Positions 9,238-19,013 of a stretch of 64,000 bases of DNA are shown one piece after another. The DNA lies in contig NZ_CP011121.1 of assembly GCF_001628715.1 (NCBI RefSeq), positions 62,001-126,000 of the forward strand, read 5' to 3'. The notes below the pieces were generated by a model. That model saw nothing but the letters and a program-made list of their open reading frames with translations. It did no database searches and had not been told where the DNA came from. The position numbers were made by a program, and so were the translations under genes. The DNA comes from Acetobacter oryzifermentans (GTDB taxonomy: Bacteria > Pseudomonadota > Alphaproteobacteria > Acetobacterales > Acetobacteraceae). Each line of letters begins with the position of its first letter. Positions within the stretch are counted from its first letter, which is position 1.

Positions 9238-10329
9238 TCAAGGTTTTGGTAAGCGGACACCCTGTGCCGGTGACGCAAGCCAGGCCGCCAGTTGCCGGAC
9301 CATGGATCGCGCAACGCGGCCCGCCCCTAGGAGGGTTGCGGATGCGGGGCCGCACCAGGAGCCATAACCCAGCAGCCAGAGACGTGGCTCCCTGACGGCC
9401 TGCTGCCCGTTAACGCGGATCAGCCCGTCCGGCTCGATCACGTCGAGCGGCGCAAACATAGAGAGCGCGGGCCTGAAGCCCGTACACCAGATGATCGCGT
9501 CAATGGCTTCTTCTCGCCCGTCGGGCCAGACGACGCCCGTCGCCGTCATGCGTACAAACTGGCGCACCGCGTGGAGCACGCCCCGCTCCCGGGCGGCTCG
9601 CACGGGCGGCACCATGACGATGTCGCCAAAACCGCCGGTGGGCATGGCCGACGGGCCGCCGAGAACGCGAGCGGTCGCCCGCTCGAACAGCACCCGTCCG
9701 TCCACATCGTCAGGTAAGAAGACAGGATCGTGCTGCGTGACCCATGTTGCCTGGGCGACAAGGGACAGCTCCGCCATAATCTGCGCACCGGAGTTGCCCC
9801 CACCCACCACGAGCAGACGCTGACCGGCAAATGGTAGTGCGTTGCAGTAATGGGAGGAGTGGATTTGCGTTCTGACAAACAATTCGCGACCCGGATAATC
9901 GGGGATGAAGGGCGCAGACCATGTGCCGGTTGCGCCGATGACCGCGCGGCTTACGAAATCACCCACGCTGGTTCTGACATTCAGGAATTTCTGGTCAGTG
10001 CGTTCCACACGTCCGACCATTACGGGGCGGTGGATCGGCGGCGCATAGCGCGCCTCGTAGCGGTGCAGATAGTCAAGCACCTCGTCGCGGGTCGGGTAGC
10101 TGCCATCGGGCGTGTCGGGCATCGGCCAGCCGGGCAGCGAACTGTAGGACGCGGGTGAAAACAGATGCAGGGAATCCCAGCCATGCACCCATGCACCACC
10201 CGCCTGCGTCCCGTTGTCCAGAATGACGTAGGTCAGCCCGGTCCGGCGCAGGAAATACGAGGCGGCGAGCGCTGCCTGACCGCCGCCCACGATCACGACA
10301 TCGAACTGTTCCGCCATTGCCCGGCTCAC
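9238..10329 (-). CDS. arsO: ArsO-like flavin monooxygenase, copy 1
   Basis: 363 residues. An N-terminal FAD motif is in [19 protein letters not shown], and a second Rossmann motif for NADPH in [19 protein letters not shown] near residue 175; [16 protein letters not shown] is the linker typical of flavin-containing monooxygenases. It is the last gene of the ars operon, overlapping arsH by 4 bp. Proteins of this family in ars operons are called ArsO; the reaction is not firmly established. A second copy at 39268-40359 is nearly identical and differs near the C-terminus. Confidence 0.85.
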   Translation of the reverse strand: MSRAMAEQFDVVIVGGGQAALAASYFLRRTGLTYVILDNGTQAGGAWVHGWDSLHLFSPASYSSLPGWPMPDTPDGSYPTRDEVLDYLHRYEARYAPPIHRPVMVGRVERTDQKFLNVRTSVGDFVSRAVIGATGTWSAPFIPDYPGRELFVRTQIHSSHYCNALPFAGQRLLVVGGGNSGAQIMAELSLVAQATWVTQHDPVFLPDDVDGRVLFERATARVLGGPSAMPTGGFGDIVMVPPVRAARERGVLHAVRQFVRMTATGVVWPDGREEAIDAIIWCTGFRPALSMFAPLDVIEPDGLIRVNGQQAVREPRLWLLGYGSWCGPASATLLGAGRVARSMVRQLAAWLASPAQGVRLPKP

Positions 10330-11047
10330 AGGCTTTCCGGGAGGCGGAATTCCGCCTTCCGTTCGCTATAGCGGTCCACGAGGTAGTCGGCCCGGTCGCG
10401 TAAAAGCCATGTGAACTTCATCAGTTCCTCCATGACATCTACCATCCGGTCATAGAGGGGGGACGGCTTCATGCGGTCATCGTCACCGAACTGCGTATAG
10501 GCCATTGGCACGCTGGACTGGTTGGGGATGGTGAACATCCGCATCCACCGGCCCAGAACCCGCAGGGCATTGACGGAATTGAAGCTTTGCGATCCGCCTG
10601 AGACCTGCATCACCGCCAGCGTGCGGCCCTGTGTCGGGCGGACCGCCCCTTCGGAGAGCGGCAGCCAGTCGATCTGGTTCTTGAACACGGCGGTAATGTT
10701 GCCGTGCCGTTCGGGGCTGCACCAGACCTGGCCTTCCGACCAGATCGAGAGATCCCGCAGTTCCTGCACTTTCGGGTGGGTTGCGGGCACGGAATCCGCT
10801 ACCGGCAGGCCGGTCGGGTCGAACACCCGTGTCTCGGCCCCCAGCACCTTCAGGATGCGTTCTGCCTCAAGCACCAGCAACCGGCTGAAAGATCGGGGGC
10901 GTAAAGAGCCGAAGAGCAGAAGGATACGCGGCGGATGGTCCACACGCGGTTGCGGTTCCAGCCGCGCGAGATCGACCCGTTCAAGATATTCGGGGTGGAG
11001 GGCCGGCAAGTCAGGTTCGGTCATTGTGATATTGGTCCATTCGTGCA

Positions 11048-11048
<1 letters not shown>
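10326..11048 (-). CDS. arsH: ArsH NADPH-dependent FMN reductase
   Basis: 240 residues from ATG 11048, which overlaps the arsB stop as TAATG. The flavodoxin-like fold has [20 protein letters not shown] as phosphate-binding loop and [20 protein letters not shown], a signature of ArsH. ArsH oxidises trivalent organoarsenicals and acts as quinone or chromate reductase. A longer reading frame up to 11189 lies inside arsB and is not a better start. Operon position: fourth of five. Confidence 0.92.
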
Positions 11049-12342
<1,294 letters not shown>

Positions 12343-12343
<1 letters not shown>

Positions 12344-12765
12344 CAGATGATCCGCTTGCCGGATTCATCGACGATCTTCTCCCCGTCCTCTTTGACGAAA
12401 GCGCCTCTCTGCGGGTTAGGCAGGATGTCCAGAACCGTCTCGGACGGACGGCAGAGTGCCGCACCGAGGGGGGTGACGACGATCGGCCGGTTAATCAGGA
12501 TCGGATGCGCCATCATGGCGTCGATCAGCGCATCATCGCTCAGGGCCGGATTATCGAGGCCGAGTTCGTGAAAGGGCGTGCCCTTTTCCCGCAGGACCGA
12601 GCGCACCGGAACGCCCATACGGGCGATCAGATCGACCAGTTCCGCACGACCGGGAGGCGTTTTCAGATATTCGATGGTCGTGGGCTCGATCCCGGCATTG
12701 CGGATCAGTGCCAGCACGTTGCGCGACGTGCCGCAGGCCGGGTTGTGGTAGATCATGATGGTCAT
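12343..12765 (-). CDS. arsC: ArsC arsenate reductase, glutaredoxin-dependent
   Basis: 140 residues starting [20 protein letters not shown], with catalytic Cys11 in the HNPxCGTSR loop of the glutaredoxin-type ArsC family. [18 protein letters not shown] provides conserved arginines that bind arsenate. It converts arsenate to arsenite for export by ArsB. It overlaps arsR by 4 bp and arsB by 1 bp. Confidence 0.95.
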
Positions 12766-13115
12766 GAGCAGGATTCCGGGGACGGACAGCAGGAGGACAG
12801 GCTCGCGACCAGGGGCGCGCAGAGTTCGGGACTGCCCGCGCAGCAGTCCGTGACGAGGAAGAGCATCAGGTCGCGCAGGCGCGGAAGACAGGCGCGATAG
12901 ACGATCAGCCGGCTATGGCGTTGCGAGGTCAGCAGCCCGGCGCGGGTCAGGGTGGCGAGATGGGCCGAGATCGTGTTTTGCGGGACATCGAGATGCCGCG
13001 CGACGTCTCCGGCGGGTAGTCCGTCCGGTTCGTGGCGCACCAGCAGGCGGAAGATCTCCAGTCGCGTGGACTGCGACAGGGCGCTCAGAGCAGCGAGGGC
13101 GGATTCTGTATCCAT
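12762..13115 (-). CDS. arsR: ArsR arsenic-responsive repressor
   Basis: 117 residues. The winged helix has LSQSTRLEIFRLLVRHEPDG and the recognition helix QNTISAHLATLTRAG. The C-terminus is cysteine-rich: DCCAGSPELC and CCPSPESC, candidate arsenite ligands placed like those of the acidithiobacillus-type ArsR rather than in the classical ELCVCDL helix, which is absent. It heads the five-gene operon. Its AAGGA ribosome site lies within the operator-like inverted repeat upstream. Confidence 0.93.
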   Translation of the reverse strand: MDTESALAALSALSQSTRLEIFRLLVRHEPDGLPAGDVARHLDVPQNTISAHLATLTRAGLLTSQRHSRLIVYRACLPRLRDLMLFLVTDCCAGSPELCAPLVASLSSCCPSPESCS

Positions 13116-13135
13116 ATATCCTTTTTTGTGGATAT
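13116..13135 (-). promoter_or_regulatory. ArsR operator candidate overlapping the arsR ribosome binding site
   Basis: ATATCC at 13116-13121 and GGATAT at 13130-13135 form an inverted repeat with an 8-base centre directly before the arsR start. On the coding strand AAGGA, the ribosome binding site, falls inside the repeat, so bound ArsR or a hairpin would block both transcription and translation. The same repeat with a changed centre exists at 42683-42702 before the second arsR, supporting function. Confidence 0.6.
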
Positions 13136-13300
13136 GTTGTCGTAAGTCAAGCTATTTTATGTGAGAAAACAGAGATCACAACCGTCGGCTTCCTCAATTT
13201 TTCCGCTCAGACCAGACCTTCCGCCCTCCCCCCCATTGCTGACATCGAACGGATCTTTGTCACGATATAGGCCTGATAGGCCTGCGTGAAACGGGTGGCC
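13136..13300. other. Intergenic region, homologous in part to 42703-42790
   Basis: The first 85 bases (to about 13220) match the region upstream of the second arsR. The rest contains no convincing gene. The homology end at about 13220 marks the limit of the duplicated ars segment. Confidence 0.5.
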
Positions 13301-13375
13301 TGTCACCTAATTAAGGAACTTCGACAAACCTCTCTTTCTCCGGGAGCCCATATCTACGTGCCATAAGTGGAATTT
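13301..13375 (+). repeat. Remnant of a Tn-2-type right end joined to E3-type sequence
   Basis: CCTAATTAAGG at 13306-13316 followed by TTCGACA ending at 13326 matches the Tn-2 right end at 55462-55482. The next 45 bases resemble 55483-55527, including CATAAGTGGAATT. The same type of element therefore once ended at the same point of an E3-type sequence. The rest of the gap to hsdM (13376-13557) shows nothing I can name. Confidence 0.6.
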
Positions 13376-13557
13376 GAGAGCATTTGCAGGATCTTTTCCA
13401 TATTCGCCGATAAGTTTTCTATCAATACGATCAGTGCGTGGACTTCGGCGGTTACCTTGTAACGGAAACCCACAATCCCGCCCTTCCTACTCGACCAGAC
13501 GGCTAGAATAGGCCAAAATGCGGCTCTAATTTATTGTCATATTAAGGCTTTAGTTTC

Positions 13558-15171
13558 ATGTCACGCGGTCGTCCACGTAAAAACCCTGATGCTGCCTCTG
13601 CTCCTAAGAAAACTACCAAAGCACGCAAGGCCAAGGCAGCGACCGCGACACTGGGCTTTGAACAGCAGATGTTTCTGGCGGCGGACAAGCTGCGCAAGAA
13701 CCTTGAGCCTTCAGACTACAAACATGTGGCCCTTGGCCTGATCTTCCTGCGCTACATCTCCACTGCGTTTGAAGCCCGACATGCTGAACTGATGCTGGAA
13801 GACCCGGAAGCAGCGGAAGATCCTGACGAATATCTGGCCGAGAATATCTTCTGGGTGCCGGAGACGGCTCGATGGTCTCATCTCAAGGACAATGCCCGTT
13901 CGGCCAATATTGGCAAGATGATTGATGAGGCCATGCTGGCCATCGAGAAAGCCAACCCGGAACAGCTCAAAGGCGTGCTACCCAAGGATTACGGGCGCCC
14001 GGCCCTTGATACCGTCATGCTGGGTGAGCTGATCGACCTGATCTCCGATATCGGCATGGGCGATACGGACGACAAGGCGCGGGACGTGCTGGGCCGGGTG
14101 TATGAATACTTCCTTGGCGGGTTTGCCGGAGCCGAAGGGAAGCGTGGGGGTGAGTTCTACACGCCGTCCAGCGTGGTGCGCACGCTGGTTTCCATGCTCG
14201 AACCCTATAAGGGCCGGGTCTATGACCCCTGCTGTGGGTCTGGCGGCATGTTCGTGCAGTCCGAACGCTTTGTGGAAACCCATGGTGGCAAGCTGGGTGA
14301 TATTGCCATTTATGGGCAGGAGAGCAACCACACCACTTGGCGTCTGGCCCGTATGAACCTTGCCGTGCGGGGTATTGGCGCGGACATTCGCTGGAACAAT
14401 GAGGGCAGCTTTCTACGCGACGAGCTGAAAGACCTGCGCTTTGACTATATTCTGGCCAACCCGCCCTTTAACGTGTCGGACTGGTGGAATGCCTCGCTGG
14501 AGGAAGATCCGCGCTGGCAGTATGGCAAGCCGCCAGCGGGCAATGCCAACTATGCGTGGCTTCAGCATATTCTATGGCATCTGGCTCCCGATGGCACCGC
14601 TGGCGTGGTGCTGGCCAATGGCTCCATGTCCTCCAACCAGAATAGCGAGGGCGAAATCCGCCGCCGGATGGTGGAAGCAGACGTGGTGGACTGCATGGTG
14701 GCCCTACCAGGACAGCTTTTCTATTCCACCCAGATTCCGGCCTGTCTGTGGTTCCTGACCCGCACCAAGAACCCGAAAGGCTGGCGGGACCGACGCGGAG
14801 AAATCCTGTTCATTGATGCCCGCAAGCTGGGCAAGCTCGTTGACCGTACCCGCCGGGAACTGACGGATGAAGACGTAGCGCGCATTGCCGACACCTACCA
14901 TGCATGGCGTGGGGAAAAGAATGCAGGGAAATACGAGGACATTCCGGGTTTCTGCAAATCCGCCACACTGGACGAGGTCGAGCAGCACGGCTTTGTGCTG
15001 ACACCGGGCCGCTACGTGGGGGCAGAGGAAGCCGAGGAAGACAGTGTGCCATTCACTGAACGCTTCGCAGCCCTTGAAAAGACCCTGAAAGAACAGTTTG
15101 CGCAGGGTGACGCCCTGAACGCGAAAATTACCGCCTCCCTGAAGCTGATCGTGCAGAAGGAAAGCGTGTGA
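13558..15171 (+). CDS. hsdM: HsdM type I restriction-modification DNA methylase
   Basis: 537 residues. An N-terminal helical domain runs to about residue 160. The adenine methylase core has [17 protein letters not shown] (AdoMet motif I) and [13 protein letters not shown] (catalytic NPPF). The start ATG at 13558 follows poly-basic [10 protein letters not shown]. It ends in TGATG, overlapping the next gene by 1 bp. HsdM needs HsdS for sequence recognition, but the hsdS downstream is broken and no hsdR is visible, so the system is probably inactive here. Confidence 0.95.
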   Translation: MSRGRPRKNPDAASAPKKTTKARKAKAATATLGFEQQMFLAADKLRKNLEPSDYKHVALGLIFLRYISTAFEARHAELMLEDPEAAEDPDEYLAENIFWVPETARWSHLKDNARSANIGKMIDEAMLAIEKANPEQLKGVLPKDYGRPALDTVMLGELIDLISDIGMGDTDDKARDVLGRVYEYFLGGFAGAEGKRGGEFYTPSSVVRTLVSMLEPYKGRVYDPCCGSGGMFVQSERFVETHGGKLGDIAIYGQESNHTTWRLARMNLAVRGIGADIRWNNEGSFLRDELKDLRFDYILANPPFNVSDWWNASLEEDPRWQYGKPPAGNANYAWLQHILWHLAPDGTAGVVLANGSMSSNQNSEGEIRRRMVEADVVDCMVALPGQLFYSTQIPACLWFLTRTKNPKGWRDRRGEILFIDARKLGKLVDRTRRELTDEDVARIADTYHAWRGEKNAGKYEDIPGFCKSATLDEVEQHGFVLTPGRYVGAEEAEEDSVPFTERFAALEKTLKEQFAQGDALNAKITASLKLIVQKESV

Positions 15172-15572
15172 TGCTCTATCTCACTCCACTGGAACGCGCT
15201 TTGAACCGCCTGAAGGAAGGCTGGACCCGCCACCTTGCCCACCCAGACGATGAGCAATTACGGGACGGCCTGATCCAGCGCTTCGAGTTTACCTATGAAC
15301 TCAGCCACAAGACCCTGAAGCGCTTTCTGGAAACCAATTCAGCCTCCCCCGACGAATATGACCGCATGGGCTTTCCGGACATGATCCGCTCCGCCAATGA
15401 GGCTGGACTGCTCAAAAGCGCATGGCCCCAGTGGAGCGTGTTCCGCAAAATGCGTAACCTGACGAGCCATACTTACAACGAGGCCACAGCCAAACAGGTT
15501 GTGGCCACCATTCCAGACTTTATCGTAGAAGCGGAGTTTCTACTGGTCACGCTGAAAGAGCGCACAACGTGA
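15171..15572 (+). CDS. hepT: HepT-like HEPN toxin (nucleotidyltransferase substrate-binding protein)
   Basis: 133 residues from ATG 15171. It is an all-alpha HI0074-type protein with RNLTSHTYNE near the end, the R-x4-H motif of HEPN ribonucleases. Together with the next gene it forms a HepT/MntA (type VII) toxin-antitoxin pair, in which MntA adenylylates the toxin near this motif. It lies between hsdM and hsdS in one operon with 1-bp and 4-bp overlaps, so it is co-transcribed with the restriction genes. Confidence 0.88.
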   Translation: MLYLTPLERALNRLKEGWTRHLAHPDDEQLRDGLIQRFEFTYELSHKTLKRFLETNSASPDEYDRMGFPDMIRSANEAGLLKSAWPQWSVFRKMRNLTSHTYNEATAKQVVATIPDFIVEAEFLLVTLKERTT

Positions 15573-15889
15573 CAGGACTGATCGAGATCACGCCCGAAGA
15601 GCGGGCTATTGTGCTGCGGATACTGAATGAGATTGTGCCCGACCGTGAAGTGCGAGCTTTTGGTTCGCGTGTCACAGGCAAGGCCAAGCTTTTTTCTGAT
15701 CTTGATCTAGCGATTATGGGTGATGAACCTTTGCTTTTGGAAACGCGAGCACGACTGGAGGAAGCTTTCTCGGAGTCAGAATTGCCGTGGAAAGTTGATG
15801 TATTGGATTGGGCTCTGGCGGATAAAATGTTCCAAGATATTATTATGAAAACAAGCTTGGTATTTCGTAAACAACAGAAAAGATTTTAG
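15569..15889 (+). CDS. mntA: MntA-like minimal nucleotidyltransferase antitoxin
   Basis: 106 residues, GTG start at 15569 overlapping the previous stop. GSRVTGKAKLFSDLDLAI contains the GS-x(n)-DxD catalytic signature of minimal nucleotidyltransferases. The family adds AMP groups to the HEPN partner and so silences it. Thirteen bases separate its stop from the hsdS start. Confidence 0.88.
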   Translation: MTGLIEITPEERAIVLRILNEIVPDREVRAFGSRVTGKAKLFSDLDLAIMGDEPLLLETRARLEEAFSESELPWKVDVLDWALADKMFQDIIMKTSLVFRKQQKRF

Positions 15890-15901
15890 AAGAATTTTAC
15901 A

Positions 15902-16242
15902 ATGAGCAACTTAACGTATCATGAAAAATGGACGACCTGTCCTATATCCTACTTATGTGATGCTGATGGAAGCATCCAAACTGGTCCTTTATGGTACACA
16001 ATTACACGCCTCTGATTATGTAACATCAGGCGTACCCTGCATTATGCCTCAAGATATCATTGATGGTAAAATTTCGACTGGAAAAATTTCTTATATTTCA
16101 GAAGAAAATGCCAATCGTCTTTCAAATTTTAGACTTGCGCAAAATGATATTATTTATCCTAGGCGTGGCGACATTACTAAGCACGCCCTAATCACTTCAA
16201 GAGAAAATGGATGGCTTTGCGGAACTGGTTGCTTAAGAATTA
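15902..16242 (+). pseudogene. hsdS: HsdS specificity subunit, frameshifted and cut by IS701
   Basis: From ATG 15902 the frame reads MSNLTYHEKWTTCP, then DADGSIQTGP; the family then expects FGTQLHASDY. The DNA has TTATGGT instead of TTTGGT at 15988-15994, a one-base insertion, after which LHASDYVTSGVPCIMP continues in the next frame. The second frame runs NDIIYPRRGDITKHAL to GTGCLRIS, and there IS701 interrupts at 16243. The fragment beyond the IS (17656-17732) may code a little more of the first target-recognition domain (LPEFSYIWKSYL) before another IS. The gene is dead by two independent events. Confidence 0.85.
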
Positions 16243-17655
16243 GCACTACAGTTGCATTTTGTGTCGTGAGTGAGCGCGGATAGCACTGGCCTGATGCGTT
16301 CGTCGAAAGACGGACCATCTGAGGATGTGAGAGACGGGTAGTCTGCGTTGTGCAAGTTTTACGACGAGGCGCCTGATCTCCTGAATGGACCAGCGGACAA
16401 GGACTGTCGTGTTCTGAGTTGTGTTTTTTTCGGTTTCAGTGAGTTTGCCTGGTAACGGACACTGGCCATGACGGCATAGGCCAGCATGACCAGAGAGACA
16501 TGCCGATGCCAACCATGCCAGGAGCGGGTCTCGTTATGATCAAGACCAAATTCGTTTTTGGCCGTCTCGAACCCTTCTTCGATCCTCCAGCGCGTCCCTT
16601 CAACGTTCACCAGTTCCTGCGTGGTTGTCCCTTTCGGGCTCCAGGTCGTAAAATAGGCAAGGTCCCCGTCAGCGATGTTTCGGCGGATCAACAGGCCACG
16701 TGTCCATGGTCCGGCTATAGGGCAGTCAAATTCTTCAGCATCCAGATCAGCAAGCGGAAGATACGCCCAGTCATAAAGTCGCTCACCTTTTGTGCCGTGC
16801 CCCGCTGACAGACGACGCCAGGCCTGGTCTGGCAGTCCTGCTGCAATATCTTTCGCCTCTCCGGCAATCAGCGGTTCCGTTGCCCATGATCCGAACCAGT
16901 GATTGCCCTTGACCCCAAGCACATATCCAATTCCTGCCCGGCGAAGCGTGCGTTCTACGTCGCCCACGCCATACACGCTGTCTGCTGCAACCCAGCGGAA
17001 CGGCACACCGGCCTCAATACTTCGCTCAATCATCATCGAGGCTAACGCCGGTTTGGTTGCAAACACCACGTCATCGGGAACGTGGGCCCGCTTCAGACGC
17101 TCAGGCTTTGATGTCCAGTCTTTCGGGAGATACAGGGCGCGGTCAATAAAGGCATGCCCCCGTTCCGAAACATAAGCGCCAAACACACCAATCTGGCAGT
17201 TCGTGATCTTGCCGGCAGATCCCGTATACTGCCGCCCCACACCGCAGGACGCCTGACCCTTCTTCAGAAAACCGGTCTCATCAATGACCAGCACGCCCTC
17301 TTCAGTGCCCAGATGCTCAATCACATAATCCCTGACGACGTCACGAAGGGCATCGGCATCCCAGTGCCCGCGTCCCAGAAGCGCCTGCTGCCGCCATGGA
17401 CCAGGATCTCCTGCGGCTTCCGCTCGCATCCATCCCGTCTTGCGTGGTTCATTGCCAATCAAAACATCAAGAAAAGCACAGGCCGAATCTACGACACGTT
17501 TTTGCGTGAACAGCGGCGCCATCCGATCCTTGGCGGACCGAAGCGAGCGCGCCCATAATTCCAGCGTCTCTTCAACAGACGTACCGCCACTCATCATATC
17601 CTGAATCATGGTTACCCATAGATTCAGAACTCAACACAAAATGCAACTGTAGTGC
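16243..17655 (-). mobile_element. IS701-family element, intact copy (1413 bp)
   Basis: Terminal inverted repeats GCACTACAGTTGCATTTTGT at 16243 and its complement ending at 17655. TA flanks each side. A 3'-truncated partner is at 57187-58216, where the right terminus is the same. The element sits inside hsdS. Confidence 0.9.
16359..17609 (-). CDS. IS701 transposase
   Basis: 416 residues, DDE type. LVIDETGFLKKGQASCGVGR holds the first Asp, FRWVAADSVYGVGDVER the second, and RWRIEEGFETAKNEFGLDHN the Glu with the YREK-like helix. Length is complete for the family. The reading frame lies wholly between the inverted repeats. Confidence 0.95.
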   Translation of the reverse strand: MIQDMMSGGTSVEETLELWARSLRSAKDRMAPLFTQKRVVDSACAFLDVLIGNEPRKTGWMRAEAAGDPGPWRQQALLGRGHWDADALRDVVRDYVIEHLGTEEGVLVIDETGFLKKGQASCGVGRQYTGSAGKITNCQIGVFGAYVSERGHAFIDRALYLPKDWTSKPERLKRAHVPDDVVFATKPALASMMIERSIEAGVPFRWVAADSVYGVGDVERTLRRAGIGYVLGVKGNHWFGSWATEPLIAGEAKDIAAGLPDQAWRRLSAGHGTKGERLYDWAYLPLADLDAEEFDCPIAGPWTRGLLIRRNIADGDLAYFTTWSPKGTTTQELVNVEGTRWRIEEGFETAKNEFGLDHNETRSWHGWHRHVSLVMLAYAVMASVRYQANSLKPKKTQLRTRQSLSAGPFRRSGASS

Positions 17656-17732
17656 TAAACGGCTTTTCACGGCTGCTTCGTCCTCAGAACCGCCAGTTAC
17701 CGGAATTTTCGTACATCTGGAAAAGCTACCTA

Positions 17733-17746
17733 CGGCGTGTCGTCAG
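17733..17746 (+). mobile_element. Tip of an IS427-like element left beside IS481
   Basis: CGGCGTGTCGTCAG equals the first 14 bases of the element at 7295, and the next three (TTA) are shared with the IS481 end. Nothing else of that IS remains on either side, so IS481 insertion plus deletion removed it. Confidence 0.6.
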
Positions 17747-18767
17747 TTAGGTGTTTAGTCCCGGGGTTTGATGGTGTGATATTTTCACGAGAGTGGAAGG
17801 AAGCATTATGGGACAGATACGTCATGGGAGCGCCACGACCACGCACGCCGTGCGAGCAGCAATACAGCGATCGCAGGCTTCGCTCGCGGCGCTGAGCGAG
17901 GAGTTCGGGATCAACCCGAAGACAGTGGCTAAATGGCGGAAGCGACAGAGTGTCGAAGATCAGAAGACAGGTCCTAAAGAGCCGCGCTCAACGGTCCTGT
18001 CCGAGACGGACGAAGCGATGATCGTGGCCTTTCGCCGGCATACGTTGCTGCCGCTGGATGACTGCCTTTATGCCCTGCAGGCCAGCATTCCCTATCTGAC
18101 ACGCTCGGCCCTGCATCGCTGCCTTCAGCGTCACGGGATTTCACGACTGCCGGACATGGAGGGGGACAAAGCCAAACGCCAGCGCTTCAAACGCTACCCG
18201 ATCGGGTTCTTTCATCTCGACATAGCGGAAGTCCAGACCGCTGAAGGCAAGCTGTACCTCTTCGTTGCCATTGACCGGACAAGCAAATTCGCTGTCACAC
18301 AACTGGTCGAGAAAGCTGATCGGAAGACGGCCTGGGAATTCCTCGAACATCTCCTGAGCATCATCCCTTACCGGATCCACACCATCCTGACCGACAATGG
18401 GATCCAGTTCGCTGACCAACCCCGTAATCGCAATACGGCCTGGTCGCGTCCCATGCGCTTCGACATGATCTGCGAAGCCCACGGGATCGAACATCGTCTG
18501 ACGAAACCCAATCATCCCTGGACGAACGGTCAGGTTGAGCGGATGAACCGGACAATCAAGGAAGCAACCGTCAAACGCTTCCATTACGACAGTCATGAGC
18601 AGTTGAGAACACACCTCAACGACTTCATGGCAGCCTATAATTTTGGGCGAAGGCTCAAGACCCTCAGTGGCCTCACACCTTACGAATATGTCTGCAAAAT
18701 ATGGACTTCAGAGCCAGAAAGATTCATCATCAATCCAACCCATCAAACCCCGGGACCAAACACCTAA
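17747..18767 (+). mobile_element. IS481-family element (1021 bp)
   Basis: Inverted repeats start TTAGGTGTTT at 17747 and end AAACACCTAA at 18767, with the shared inner block CCCGGGGTTTGATGG. The stop codon of the transposase is part of the right repeat. No clear target duplication is seen. Confidence 0.85.
17808..18767 (+). CDS. IS481-family transposase
   Basis: 319 residues from ATG 17808, preceded by GGAAGG. An N-terminal helix-turn-helix (LAALSEEFGINPKTVAKWRK) is followed by an rve integrase core: FFHLDIAEVQTAEGKL (Asp), HTILTDNGIQFA (Asp) and HPWTNGQVERMNRTIKEA (Glu). It looks complete. TAA stop is made by the inverted repeat tip. Confidence 0.93.
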   Translation: MGQIRHGSATTTHAVRAAIQRSQASLAALSEEFGINPKTVAKWRKRQSVEDQKTGPKEPRSTVLSETDEAMIVAFRRHTLLPLDDCLYALQASIPYLTRSALHRCLQRHGISRLPDMEGDKAKRQRFKRYPIGFFHLDIAEVQTAEGKLYLFVAIDRTSKFAVTQLVEKADRKTAWEFLEHLLSIIPYRIHTILTDNGIQFADQPRNRNTAWSRPMRFDMICEAHGIEHRLTKPNHPWTNGQVERMNRTIKEATVKRFHYDSHEQLRTHLNDFMAAYNFGRRLKTLSGLTPYEYVCKIWTSEPERFIINPTHQTPGPNT

Positions 18768-18880
18768 TGTTCATCACAAATCATGATGGCAATCGTCATC
18801 AGCCTGCCTCTGAATAAAGCCGACATGTTGCGTAAGAGATGAAGTCCGTAATCCCATTTTAGCGCAACCAAACCCCATAC

Positions 18881-18914
18881 AAAAAAGGGACCTCCACAAT
18901 GGAAGCCCCTTTTT
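18881..18914. terminator. Rho-independent terminator, probably of the dehydrogenase operon
   Basis: AAAAAAGGG at 18881-18889 pairs with CCCCTTTT at 18907-18914, with TCCA and TGGA as an inner stem around CAA. Both strands end in a T run, so it can work in both directions, for the minus-strand dehydrogenase gene and for IS481. The rest of 18768-19013 shows no gene. Confidence 0.7.
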
Positions 18915-19013
18915 AGGTTGTCTGTTACGGCCTATGCGGCTTTCACACTATACGGTGCAGGCATCATCTTTGGAAAATCATCCAGAAATGTTGGCCACTT
19001 CCAATCATACAAA

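Noticed and set aside
9491..9823. Plus-strand frames inside arsO (also 39521-39853)
   Set aside because: Repeated in both copies simply because arsO is repeated; antisense shadows.
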